Assembly (NCBI GenBank): GCA_942492935.1
Contig: OW818654.1
Location: 744,001 to 808,000, forward strand
Length of the DNA: 64,000 bases
Source of the DNA: JANJUO01 sp942492935
GTDB taxonomy: Bacteria > Bacteroidota > Ignavibacteria > Kapaibacteriales > UBA2268
Direction of reading: 5' to 3'
Position 1 is the stretch's first letter, and each line of letters starts with the position of its first letter. Below, piece by piece: positions 8,458-17,525 of this stretch. Below the pieces are notes generated by a model. The model did not search any database and was not told the origin of the DNA. It was given only the letters and a program-made list of their open reading frames with translations. Position numbers and translations under genes: made by a program.

Positions 8458-9195
8458 AAAGTGGTCATTCTGAACTTGTTTCAGAATCCTATTCTTGAAT
8501 ACCGTCATTTTGAACTTGTTTCAGAATCCTATTCCTCGCCGTCATTCTGAACTTGTTTCAGAATCCATTCTTGAATTATGTCATTTTATAATAAAGATGT
8601 GCCACACTTTGGAAGTGTGGCACATCTGAAAATATTAGATACCGCATCAAGTGCGGAATGACACAGAAAAAAAATCTGTCATTCTAACTCCTTTCAGAAT
8701 CTATTTTCTTTAGCAGCATAGTTGCGACATCTTAAAAGAAAAAAATTAACCAAGTAAACCCAAAAAGCTTCGTAGCTGCGATATACTTATGTCGCTCCTA
8801 CGGAGCTTTAACTAAAAAAAACAAATCGGTTCTATTAATATGTCGCTGCTACGCTGCTAAATACACCTGCAATATTTATGTCATTCCGAAATCGTTTCAG
8901 AATCCATCTACGATTTATGGCATTTTCGAAACAAGATGTCCTACACTTCGAAAGTGTAGGACATCTGCATATTAGATTCCGCATCAAGTGCGGAATGACA
9001 CGAAAAACAAATTGTCATTCTGAACTTGTTTCAGAATCCTATTCTGAATACCGTCAATTTTGAAACAAGATGTCCAACACTTCGAAAGTGTAGGACATCT
9101 GCATACATTGGATTACGCATCAAATGCGGAATGACACGGAAAACACTTTGTCCTTCTGCTCTCGTTTCAGAACCAGAACTCACCTTCTGCCCCAA
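8458..9195. repeat. Mosaic of dispersed intergenic palindromes
   Basis: This gap is almost entirely repeats. Three TTCTGAACTTGTTTCAGAATCC units lie at 8464-8570; a GCCACACTT/AAGTGTGGC hairpin at ~8595-8630; a CCGCATCAAGTGCGGAATGACA unit follows; the CGCAGCTACG element in reverse is at ~8700-8870; and further GTTTCAGAATCC, GATGTCC/GGACATC and CGCATCAAGTGCGG units alternate at 8880-9180. The same units recur in other gaps in different orders and orientations. Short open frames here are by-products of the repeats. Confidence 0.75.
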
Positions 9196-9293
9196 GGGGA
9201 AGAATAATATTAAAAGTCAGCTGTTTTTTGATTATCATTGATGATTTTATAAGAATTTACACAGAAAATAGTGCAAGTTGGATTAAGCAGTAT

Positions 9294-10541
9294 TTATACA
9301 ACTATGGACAATTTTATACGATTGTGTTCGGTTCTATTTTTTGTGATTTCTAACTCACTACCATTTTCATCATACATTACAAATGACCGTAGGTTGAATC
9401 CTAAAGGATTTAGCAAAGATTCAATTAGCTCAGCAAGTTCCGAATAATCACTATTATTGCTAAGTTTAAGATTTTGAGGTTTTATTCTATTGCAAAGGTA
9501 GCCAACAAAGTCAAAATTAATTGCATTTTCAATTGATTTATTGTTATTTAATAGAGCTGTTTTTAATGACTTATTGCATTCAATCGACAAAGTAGCTACT
9601 TTTATATCATCATTTGAATTTATTGGCAACAAAATCCTGAATGTAGTGCATGAAGAAAGGGCTAATAAATTCCAAAAATTATTACTATCTACAATTTCAA
9701 TAATCTTCTTTGTAATAGTTTGGAGTTCTTGAAAATGTTTATTTATGGAATTAATTTGAAGAATTTTATGTAAAATTTGATAAAAACTTTCTTCGTAATT
9801 TCCATTATGGGAAAAGAAATTTATACTTTTTTTAATATTAATTGTGTTTCCTTCGTTCAAATTAATATATGACAGAATTCTGTTTTTTGAATTTAGGGGC
9901 AATAGATTACTATAAAAAACAAATTTATTCAGTAATTCCTGAATCCTTCTTTCACCGTTAAATCCTATATAAAGCGAATTAAATATTTCAAATTCTGGCT
10001 CTACATCTCCCTCTCTCATCAAATAAATTGTTTTCAAAACATCAGTTTTGATATATGAATCATCAATTTTTTTACTTATAAAGTTAAATGATTTCACAAA
10101 TAACAGTATATCATTTCTTAAAATTATATTCTTTTTGTCCTTTATAAATTCTACGACATCAACATAGATTTCATCATTTGGCAAATCTAAAATCCTAATT
10201 ATTTCTTTAGAAGTTAAAGGAATATTATTTATAGTGGAAGACACTGAGTGTACTTTAAGAATTAGACTTGGGCTAACTTCTTCAACTTTCAAGTAAAGTT
10301 CATCACCTTGTTTAATTTGTTTATGAATAAATGCAGTAAATGTTCCGATAGGTAGCTTTACATTTGCTAATTCTGAACTAATTAAACTTGAAATTCTACC
10401 ATATACAATTTCACCTACCCTTAATAGAGAAAACTTTTCCTGTTTTAAGGAAGTTCGTGGGCTGCTGTAATAATAATTAAATCCATTTGAGCCGCCACCG
10501 ATGGTTTTCAAACCCCCATCTATTGTTGGTGAAAGTTCCAT
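9294..10541 (-). CDS. Uncharacterised protein, possibly FliK-like
   Basis: 415 residues with no signal peptide or membrane segment. After a Gly/Ser-rich start, residues ~40-110 look like a small beta-barrel: 'GEIVYGRISSLISSELANVK' and 'IKQGDELYLKVEEVSPSLIL'. A long helical, Asn-rich middle follows. The C-terminal third alternates strands and helices ('FRILLPINSNDDIKVATLSI'). This order (barrel 'pGd.L.l.V.ev' segment, spacer, C-terminal globule) recalls FliK-type flagellar hook-length proteins, but no flagellar gene is near, so the assignment is weak. The gene stands alone, 87 bases upstream of porD on the same strand. I do not recognise it with certainty. Confidence 0.35.
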   Translation of the reverse strand: MELSPTIDGGLKTIGGGSNGFNYYYSSPRTSLKQEKFSLLRVGEIVYGRISSLISSELANVKLPIGTFTAFIHKQIKQGDELYLKVEEVSPSLILKVHSVSSTINNIPLTSKEIIRILDLPNDEIYVDVVEFIKDKKNIILRNDILLFVKSFNFISKKIDDSYIKTDVLKTIYLMREGDVEPEFEIFNSLYIGFNGERRIQELLNKFVFYSNLLPLNSKNRILSYINLNEGNTINIKKSINFFSHNGNYEESFYQILHKILQINSINKHFQELQTITKKIIEIVDSNNFWNLLALSSCTTFRILLPINSNDDIKVATLSIECNKSLKTALLNNNKSIENAINFDFVGYLCNRIKPQNLKLSNNSDYSELAELIESLLNPLGFNLRSFVMYDENGSELEITKNRTEHNRIKLSIVV

Positions 10542-10628
10542 TCACACTAATCCGTTTTTATATCCACAAATACTTATTCTTATTATCGGATAATTTCAAT
10601 AAAAATTTAATTTTTTCAAAAATCTATT

Positions 10629-11537
10629 TTATTTGCCACGCTCAGCTTCTTCATAAACAGTAGAATTCATTGGGTCAAGATATTTCAAATTTCTAAAAAC
10701 AGAAGGAAATTTTTTATATCCTTTGAATAATTCAGCTAATTCAACATATTTAGCTTCAAAAAATGCTTGCAATAAAACACTATGATTTGTAAGTTTTTTA
10801 TCTTTAAAATTTGCCATTTCTTGAATTAAATAAGCAATTGTTTCTAATGCAAGCTCTCTATCTTCGGAAATCAAATCTAATCCATCCATATAATAGCCAT
10901 AAATCAATTTCCTGAACTCTTCAAATCTTGGGTCTGTTAACTCACTAACTAAATTATATTTGGTATAATCTCCAACTTTTGTAATTGTTTTAAAACCAGT
11001 AGCACCAGCAGAAGCACCCATTTGTACAATTTGTTTGGCAGCATCATAAACGCGAGTCCCGTCTAATTCTTTGTATGTATCTAATTCAAAACCAATTATC
11101 AATAACATATAATAGTCCAGCAATGACGAAAATTCATTAAACCTCATTGGATTATACGAGAGATTAGCACCCATTCCATATTCAAATTCCCACTCTTTGT
11201 CAATCAATTTGAGAGTAACGGAAGTTCCTCCTTGTGTGCCATAAACTGCTCTTTTTGAAGCAATGAATAGTTGGGCTGCATACTTGTTATTGTAACCACC
11301 TGACAATACAATTGTAACATCAATGGGAATTGGGTCGCCTTCCCATTTAATATCAGTAAATTTCTGATTATTTAAATAACGTTCAACATCATTTTGCATA
11401 GCACTAACATTAACACGTTTATCTTCTGAAATTTGTTCCATATTTACATTTACTTCAGCTTTAATTTCCTGAGATAGAATTCTACCTGAATATAGAAAAG
11501 TAATTATAACTATTAAAAAAATTGATTTTTTCATCAC
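10629..11537 (-). CDS. porD: Type IX secretion protein PorD-like (DUF4835)
   Basis: 302 residues starting with a signal peptide ('FLIVIITFLYSGRILSQE'). The mature part has the DUF4835 hallmarks: an N-terminal 'MQNDVERYLNNQKFTDIKWE' segment, the central 'YNPMRFNEFSSLLDYYMLLI' with 'GFELDTYKELDG', and a C-terminal helical region ending 'FRNLKYLDPMNSTVYEE'. Proteins of this family are annotated as PorD of the T9SS, acting in the periplasm or at the outer membrane. It is divergent from the barrel gene starting at 11617, leaving a shared ~80-base promoter region. Exact mechanism is not established. Confidence 0.75.
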   Translation of the reverse strand: MMKKSIFLIVIITFLYSGRILSQEIKAEVNVNMEQISEDKRVNVSAMQNDVERYLNNQKFTDIKWEGDPIPIDVTIVLSGGYNNKYAAQLFIASKRAVYGTQGGTSVTLKLIDKEWEFEYGMGANLSYNPMRFNEFSSLLDYYMLLIIGFELDTYKELDGTRVYDAAKQIVQMGASAGATGFKTITKVGDYTKYNLVSELTDPRFEEFRKLIYGYYMDGLDLISEDRELALETIAYLIQEMANFKDKKLTNHSVLLQAFFEAKYVELAELFKGYKKFPSVFRNLKYLDPMNSTVYEEAERGK

Positions 11538-11616
11538 TTACCTCAAAAAATATTTTGATTTTCTAAAAAAATTTTCGCAAATTAAATTTTCTTTTTTGAA
11601 TAAATTAATTATTCTT

Positions 11617-12426
11617 ATGAAAAGACGATTTATATTTATATTGTTTTTAATTCAACAAATTTTTTTTAATTGTGATTTAATTTCACAGGTAGAAAGCAAT
11701 TATCATAATCGAGTTATAAATGCTTCCGGTAAAAGTTTGTTATCCCCAACAGCAATTTCAATTAATTCTGCATTAAATACAAATGAAAAATCTGAATTTG
11801 GCATTTATGTATCACCTTCACTACTTGGAATTTCTGAATTAAATTACGGGACTGTTTACAGTAACTTTTCAATTGCAAATAATTTCAACTCAATGCTCTC
11901 AATGAATGGCAGTAGCAGTGATATTTTTTCAGAAATATCACCTATGGCAGGACTATGTTATTTTGAAGATAAATTTTCTATTTCCATACTGGGTAAATAT
12001 ACTCAATTTACTATAAAAGATTTTAATGATGAATCAGTATTTTATTTAGATATTGGTTCAACAGTTAAAATTGTAGATGATATCTATTGTGGTTTTGCGT
12101 TAACAAATATCACTGGTGCTTATTTGAAAGGTGCTGAAAAAAATACTCATCAAACAGCGGCATTAGGAATCGGAACAAAATTCAATAATAATTTGGCTGT
12201 TGATATAAACTATATCCTTTACGTAAATTATTTTGGAACATTGTCATTTTCAACATCTTATACAATTGCTGAATATTTTTCAGCAGCATTAGCATATCAA
12301 GGCAATCCGGGTATTTTTCAGCTTGATATGAAGTTTGATTTAGAAAAATGGAGTTTCCCATTTTCAATTAGCTATTATGATTATTTTGGTATTAGCTATT
12401 CTTTAGGATTTGCTTTAAAATTATAA
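11617..12426 (+). CDS. Outer-membrane beta-barrel, PorV/PorQ-like
   Basis: About 269 residues from the ATG at 11617; an upstream TTG at 11596 would only add seven residues. There is a clear signal peptide ('RFIFILFLIQQIFFNCDLIS'). The mature part has alternating amphipathic strands ('ISILGKYTQFTI', 'VDINYILYVNYFG', 'YSLGFALKL') and ends in an aromatic/hydrophobic strand typical of outer-membrane barrels. The 'SPTAISINSALN' opening and short barrel resemble PorV/PorQ/FadL-type T9SS proteins. It is divergent from porD, which supports a link to secretion. Family placement is an inference; the barrel itself is well supported. Confidence 0.5.
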   Translation: MKRRFIFILFLIQQIFFNCDLISQVESNYHNRVINASGKSLLSPTAISINSALNTNEKSEFGIYVSPSLLGISELNYGTVYSNFSIANNFNSMLSMNGSSSDIFSEISPMAGLCYFEDKFSISILGKYTQFTIKDFNDESVFYLDIGSTVKIVDDIYCGFALTNITGAYLKGAEKNTHQTAALGIGTKFNNNLAVDINYILYVNYFGTLSFSTSYTIAEYFSAALAYQGNPGIFQLDMKFDLEKWSFPFSISYYDYFGISYSLGFALKL

Positions 12427-12499
12427 TTTTTTGAGATTTAATTTGCTTTTTTTTTTTACTTCTCAGTCCCAAAATGAAAGAATCAATTGCAAATAAAAA

Positions 12500-12858
12500 C
12501 TAACTTTGTTATAAACCTTTGGAATGTTCCAAACTGGTATGTTTATTTTGTTGATTATTTAAATATAATAATTCCTGAATCTTTTTAAATTATCACGTAG
12601 TGATTGTATTATGGTAATAAATATAAATGAAAATATTATATTTATCACGTAGTGATTATATTATTCTAACTCATAATAATACAAAAAGTTACTAATAATT
12701 TAATCACTACGTGATAACTCATCAAACAGAAATTTAATTGTTACCATAATTCAATCACTACGTGATAAAATCAAAACCTGAATGAAATATTATTGCAAAT
12801 TACCCAACAGAGTAAACATACCAGTTCCAAACCTTCGGAAGGTTTACTGCCAAGTTAG
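12500..12858. repeat. Large nested inverted repeat with four ATCACGTAGTGAT motifs
   Basis: The outer boundary is CTAACTT (12500-12506) against AAGTTAG (12852-12858). Inside, ACTGGTATGTTTATTTTGTT pairs with AACAGAGTAAACATACCAGT. Next, TATCACGTAGTGATTG and the following TATTATGGTAA pair with TTACCATAATTC and CAATCACTACGTGATA. In the centre a further pair of the same 13-base motif faces inward. The four copies are at ~12591, 12643, 12703 and 12753, two in each orientation. The outer ends match the shorter CTAACTTTGTT..ACAAGTTAG hairpins at ~45970 and ~51310. The rest of 12427-13112 is AT-rich; a possible -7 box TATTTTTG sits at 13039-13046 before the next gene. Confidence 0.8.
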
Positions 12859-13112
12859 ATAAGAGTCCCAAAATAACAACACATTTAATCTCTCTATCTT
12901 TTTCAAGGAATTTTTTACTGAATTCATTTACACATTCAACTTAAAAGAATAAGAGTATCTACTGATAATTTATTCACATCTTGAAAAATATGGAACTTCA
13001 TTATTTTTCTTTTTTTATGAATTAACAAAAAATGTTGCTATTTTTGTAAGACTTAAATTTTAAAAAAATTGAGTTAATTAATTATTTTTGAAATTAATTG
13101 ATGGATAGTTAA

Positions 13113-14666
13113 ATGGAAAAGAAAAAGTATATTGATGTTATGGATACATCTTTTAGAGATGGTTTCCAGTCAGTTTTTGGCGGTCGAGTATTATTAAAAG
13201 ATTTTTTACCTGCTCTTGAAGCGGCTGTACACGTTGGATTTAGACATTTTGAATTTGGTGGTGGAGCAAGATTTCAAGCTCCTTTATTTTATTTGAATGA
13301 AAATCCTTTTGAAATGATGGACACATTCAGGAAAGTAACTGGTCCTGATGCAAATTTACAGACACTTTCTCGTGGTATTAATACTGTAGCACTTGATACT
13401 GGCTCAAGAGAAGTGGTTGATTTACACGCTAAAACATTTTCAAAGCATGGCACTACGACTATTAGAAATTTCGATGCTCTGAATGATTATCATAATTTGC
13501 AATATAGTGCAGAATGTATTGTAAAGCATGGTTTAAAGCATGAAGTTGTTGTTACTTTAATGGAACTTCCTCCAGGATGTAGTGGGGCGCACGATGTACC
13601 TTTCTACGAAAAAACTTTACGCCAAATTTTAGATTCAGGTATTCCATATCATAGTGTATGTTTCAAAGACGCAAGTGGAACTGCAAGTCCACAAAAAGTA
13701 TTTGAAACAATTAAAATGGCACGTAAGATGTTGCCTGATGGTACACATATTCGTCTTCACACACACGAAACAGCTGGTGTTTCAGTTGCATGTTATCTTG
13801 CGGCTTTAGAAGCTGGTGCTGATGGAATTGATTTGGCTTGTGCACCTGTTTCTGGCGGTACATCACAACCTGATGTTATTATTATGCTACACGCTTTAAA
13901 GGGTAAACCTTACGATTTGGGATTAGACATTGAGAAAATTCGCGAGTATGAAGAAGTTTTTGTTGATACATTAAAAGATTACTTTATACCACCTGAAGCC
14001 ACTCAAGTTTCACCTATGATTCCATTCTCTCCAATGCCAGGTGGTGCTTTAACAGCTAATACACAAATGATGCGAGATTACAAAATTTTGGATAAATTCC
14101 CCCAAGTTATTAAAGAAATGCGTGAAGTAGTTACTAAAGGTGGATTTGGTACTTCTGTAACTCCTGTTTCTCAGTTCTATTTCCAGCAAGCATTTAATAA
14201 TGTTATGCAAGGTCCTTGGAAACAGATTGCTGATGGTTATGGCAAAATGGTTCTTGGGTATTTTGGTAAAACGCCAGTAGCTCCAGACCCAGAAATAGTG
14301 AAGATTGCTGAACAACAGTTGAATTTGCCACCAACAACAGAAAATCCTCTTGATATTTCCGATAGAAACCCCAAAAAGGGATTGAAGCATTGGGCAGAAG
14401 TTTTGAAAAGCGAAAATCTTCCAGTAACTGATGATAATTTATTTATTGCTGCATCAAGCGAGCAAAAAGGTATTTTGTTCCTCAAAGGCGATGCGAAAAT
14501 TAATGTTCGCAAATTATCTGATGAGAAAAAAGAAGAGCCAAAACCAGCACCAGCTCCACCAAAACAAGAAGAGCCAAAGCCAGCTGAAACATTAAATAGC
14601 GTTCATACAAAATTTAAAATCACATTAAATGGCGAAAGTTACGAAGTTGATGTAGAAAAAACATAG
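13113..14666 (+). CDS. Pyruvate/oxaloacetate carboxyltransferase (PycB/OadA-type), no biotinyl domain
   Basis: 517 residues. The N-terminal HMGL-like TIM barrel shows 'MDTSFRDGFQS' (metal/substrate loop), 'CFKDASGTA' with the lysine expected to be carboxylated, and the metal-binding 'HTHETAGV'. The conserved carboxylase domain follows ('FSPMPGGALTANTQMM', then 'VTKGGFGTSVTPVSQF'). A Pro/Ala/Glu-rich linker ('KPAPAPPKQEEPKPAE') leads to 'KFKITLNGESYEVDVEKT' and the stop. Normally a biotinyl domain with AMKM lies after that strand; it is absent, and no continuation is visible in the next ~100 bases. The enzyme would transfer CO2 between biotin and pyruvate or oxaloacetate if a separate biotin carrier exists. 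The family is clear; the precise reaction is not. Confidence 0.85.
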   Translation: MEKKKYIDVMDTSFRDGFQSVFGGRVLLKDFLPALEAAVHVGFRHFEFGGGARFQAPLFYLNENPFEMMDTFRKVTGPDANLQTLSRGINTVALDTGSREVVDLHAKTFSKHGTTTIRNFDALNDYHNLQYSAECIVKHGLKHEVVVTLMELPPGCSGAHDVPFYEKTLRQILDSGIPYHSVCFKDASGTASPQKVFETIKMARKMLPDGTHIRLHTHETAGVSVACYLAALEAGADGIDLACAPVSGGTSQPDVIIMLHALKGKPYDLGLDIEKIREYEEVFVDTLKDYFIPPEATQVSPMIPFSPMPGGALTANTQMMRDYKILDKFPQVIKEMREVVTKGGFGTSVTPVSQFYFQQAFNNVMQGPWKQIADGYGKMVLGYFGKTPVAPDPEIVKIAEQQLNLPPTTENPLDISDRNPKKGLKHWAEVLKSENLPVTDDNLFIAASSEQKGILFLKGDAKINVRKLSDEKKEEPKPAPAPPKQEEPKPAETLNSVHTKFKITLNGESYEVDVEKT

Positions 14667-14712
14667 AAGATTTATTCTTTAGCAAATCTCAAAATTGATT
14701 CAATTTAAATAA

Positions 14713-14742
14713 TTGTCCTACACTTTTAATAGTGTAGGACAT
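14713..14742. repeat. GATGTCC-family palindrome downstream of the carboxyltransferase
   Basis: TGTCCTACACT (14714-14724) and AGTGTAGGACA (14731-14741) form an 11-bp stem with a 6-base loop, 47 bases after the stop codon. It lacks a long T tail but may act as a terminator or 3' stabiliser. Confidence 0.65.
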
Positions 14743-14967
14743 TTTAGCAAGTAATAAATCTACAATTATCACATATCAAAATAATGAGTAATAAAATTGT
14801 AACTTCTTATCCCAAGTTGCACCTCAATTTACCGAAAATAATTTATTTTGGGATTTTTGAAAATATTTTTAATTTGTAAGTGCTTGAAAAATAACAAAAC
14901 GATTTTTTTGAATGCTTAAAATTAAGCTAAAAAGGGCAAAAAAAGGCGTTTGAGTGGTGCATGATGC

Positions 14968-14998
14968 TTGCATTGTATGACTTTTTTGCGTATATTTG
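14968..14998 (+). promoter_or_regulatory. Bacteroidetes-type promoter of the IS1634 transposase
   Basis: TTG at 14968-14970 and TATATTTG at 14991-14998 (consensus TAnnTTTG) are spaced 20 bases apart, 28 bases before the ATG at 15026. The same sequence precedes the transposase in copy 2. Confidence 0.55.
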
Positions 14999-15025
14999 TA
15001 AGTGTTGAATTTTACAGGTTGAAAA

Positions 15026-16893
15026 ATGTTTATTAAAGAAGTTAAAAAGAGTAATACGCCTAAGGAAAAGTATTTTACCAGTATCAACTATCGGAGACTT
15101 TCAGAGTTGACGGTAAGGTCAAGCATAAGATAATTTTATATCTTGGCTCTGATAAGTTATTGAATTCAAAAGAAAATCGCTTCATTGTTGCTAAATTGTT
15201 AGAAAATAAAATCAGAAATACACAATTGATTTCTGAAGAATTGATACAAGCTTCACCTGAATTGACTAAATTGGTTGAGCAATTATATTCAGAATACCAA
15301 TTGAAACAACAAAAAGAAAGTCAAAAAATAATTGACGAAGAAAGTAATGATTTGCCGATTGATACAACTGAATATGAATCTGTGGATTTAAAAACAGTCA
15401 CCACAACAGATTGTCGTGAAATCGGTGCAGAATGGATGTGCTATGAAATGCTTGACCGTCTTGATTTGAAGAGCTTTCTGGAGCATAAGGGCTGGAGCAA
15501 GAACAAAGTGGACAACGCTTTGATATCAGTTATCAGTCGAGCAGTTGCTTCATTTTCTGAACATAAGACAGAGAGTTGGCTCAATCAAAACAGTGCACTT
15601 CTTGAGCTTTTTGACAAGCCAATAGGTAGTGTCAGTCGCCATCATTTGTACAATAGTGCAAGCGATTTATATGAATTGAAAGATGAATTGGAGACTTATC
15701 TTTATAATAAAATGACTACATTATTTGATGTTGACGATACCATATTAATTTATGACTTAACCAATACACATTTTGAAGGTCAGAAGCTCAATAGCAAAAC
15801 TGCAAATTTTGGAAGGAACAAGCAGAAGCGAAATGATTGTAAACAGATAGTTCTGGGAGCGGTAATCAATAAATCAGGTTTTTTGAAGCACAGCAATATT
15901 TACGAAGGAAATATGTCTGATCCGCAAACTTTGATAGATATTATTGACAAGATGGGAAATCCAAACACCACAGATGGAAAGCAGCCGCTAATAGTATTAG
16001 ATGCTGGAATTGCAACGGCAGGAAACCTTGAGGCGGTGCGTCAGAAGGGATTTTTATATGTTGTTGTTTCACGTAGTAAGCCACATTTAGATGAAGAAAC
16101 AGATTTCACAAATGCAGTCATTGTAAAGGATAAGCAGGATAATGAAATCAAATTGAAATCAATCGAATTAAAATCAAGTAAAGATTCTGTAATTCATGTA
16201 CTTAGCCATAGAAAAGCGTTGAAAGAAAACTCGATGATGAAACGAGCAACAGAAAGTTTTGAGCTTGAAATGACCAGTGTAGTTAGCGGAATCGAGAAAA
16301 AGGGCGGTACAAAAAAGATTGAAAAAGTATGGGAAAGAATTGGCAGAATCAAAGAAAGGAACAAAACTGTACATAAATATTACGACATAATAGTAGAAGA
16401 AAAAGATGGTATTGCAACAAAAGTGGAATTTGTCAAGAAAGACATTAAACCAACAGAGCCCGGCAATGGTGAGTATTTTTTGCGAACCAACTATACAATG
16501 GCAAGTGAAACAGAAATTTGGGACATATATAATACTATTCGAGAAGTTGAATCAACATTTCGTTGTTTGAAATCCGATCTTCGTTTGCGTCCAGTTTACC
16601 ACAAAGATGATAAACATACAAATGCTCATCTTTATTTGGGTTTGCTTGCTTATCAGATAGTTTCCGCTATTCGTTTTATGCTCAAAAAATCAGATATAAA
16701 TTATGACTGGCGAAATATAGTTAGAATAATGAACACGCAGAAGGCAGTAACAATTTCAATCACAAACAAAGATAAGAATGAGGTTATCATTAGAAATTGC
16801 TCAAGACCAATACAGGAGGCGATGGAAATATACAAGGCTGTGAAGATTAGCTCAATGCCCTTCACAACCAAAAAATATGTAGTTACCCATTAA
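15026..16893 (+). pseudogene. IS1634-type transposase with 1-base deletion
   Basis: The gene begins ATG TTT ATT AAA GAA at 15026 exactly as in copy 2, but the stretch TAAGGGAAAAG of copy 2 reads TAAGGAAAAG here (about 15061-15070). One G is missing at codon ~13, which shifts the frame. The rest of the gene, 15160-16893, is open and near-identical (577 residues from a TTG). It includes the DDE core region 'LIVLDAGIATAG' and the C-terminal 'IREVESTFRCLKSDLRLRPV' helix. Unless translation restarts internally, the N-terminal 45 residues are lost. Copy 2 at 27027-28895 could supply transposase in trans. Confidence 0.85.
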
Positions 16894-16947
16894 AAATTTT
16901 CATTATTGATTTTATAGGGACTTATACACAACAGAGTGCAAGTTGGG

Positions 16948-17329
16948 TTATATTATGTTACGCTCAAAAAAAAATTCCTTTATAATCCCATTGGTATTTT
17001 TGTAAAAATATTCATAATCTTTTGTGTGGATAGGGCTTTTGTATTGACAGGACCTGACCTATCCCTACTTGAATTTATCAAAAACTATTCAATCTCGTTG
17101 GGAATTTGTGGAATTATTGTCAATATTTAATAATTCAATTAATTTGAAAATGCTTGTGTATTTACACATTTTAAATGCAAATTATCTAAAATATATCAAT
17201 TTATCACGATTATGAGTTGAAAATCACATAAATTTAAAAATATTTTCAAAAAATTAAACATTTGTTTTTGAAGATTAAATTTTTTTTCATATTTTTGAAT
17301 TCGTAATGATTACAATGTTCTTTAAATAC
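16948..17329. other. Gap between IS copy 1 and tRNA-Gln
   Basis: AT-rich sequence in which I see no gene, hairpin or repeat. A 64-codon open frame starting inside the IS end at 16936 has no ribosome site and no recognisable content. Confidence 0.5.
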
Positions 17330-17402
17330 TGCTCTGTAGTGTAACTGGCAACACGTCTGACTCTGGATCAGAAGAGTCCAGGTTCGAGCCCTGGCGGAGC
17401 AG
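17330..17402 (+). tRNA. tRNA-Gln (anticodon CTG)
   Basis: Full cloverleaf. The acceptor TGCTCTG pairs with CGGAGCA (one G-T pair) and is followed by discriminator G. The anticodon arm is TCTGA-CTCTGGA-TCAGA, giving anticodon CTG for CAG codons. The T arm is CCAGG-TTCGAGC-CCTGG. CCA is not encoded. It stands alone and is followed by a strong terminator. Confidence 0.93.
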
Positions 17403-17439
17403 CGGTTAATTATTTTCATAATTACCTCCAATAAAAGTA

Positions 17440-17467
17440 AACCCTTTGAATTTCAAAGGGTTTTTTT
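17440..17467 (+). terminator. Terminator after tRNA-Gln
   Basis: AACCCTTTGAA and TTCAAAGGG form a nearly loop-free stem followed by seven T residues, 38 bases after the tRNA. Confidence 0.85.
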
Positions 17468-17525
17468 ATAATTGCAGGACTTAATTATTGTTTTTTTTGC
17501 AAGTTTCATACATATTATACTAACA

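Larger units (their letters stand above)
14811..16947 (+). mobile_element. IS1634-type insertion sequence, copy 1
   Basis: The left end CCCAAGTTGCACCTC (14811) and right end GAGTGCAAGTTGGG (16947) are imperfect terminal inverted repeats. The same 4 bases, TTAT, flank both sides (14807-14810 and 16948-16951). The length of 2137 bp is one base shorter than copy 2 (2138 bp), which fits the single-base deletion seen in the transposase gene. IS1634 members usually make slightly longer target duplications, so the 4-base value is only what I can see. Confidence 0.85.

Noticed and set aside
8878..9241. Short overlapping open frames in the repeat mosaics (also 17948-18214, 19517-19774, 25245-25723, 57504-58434)
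   Set aside because: They are translations of palindromic repeats; the same peptide text recurs in other gaps on either strand, without ribosome sites or family matches.
16936..17130. 64-codon frame after IS copy 1
   Set aside because: It starts inside the IS end, lacks a ribosome site and has no recognisable content.
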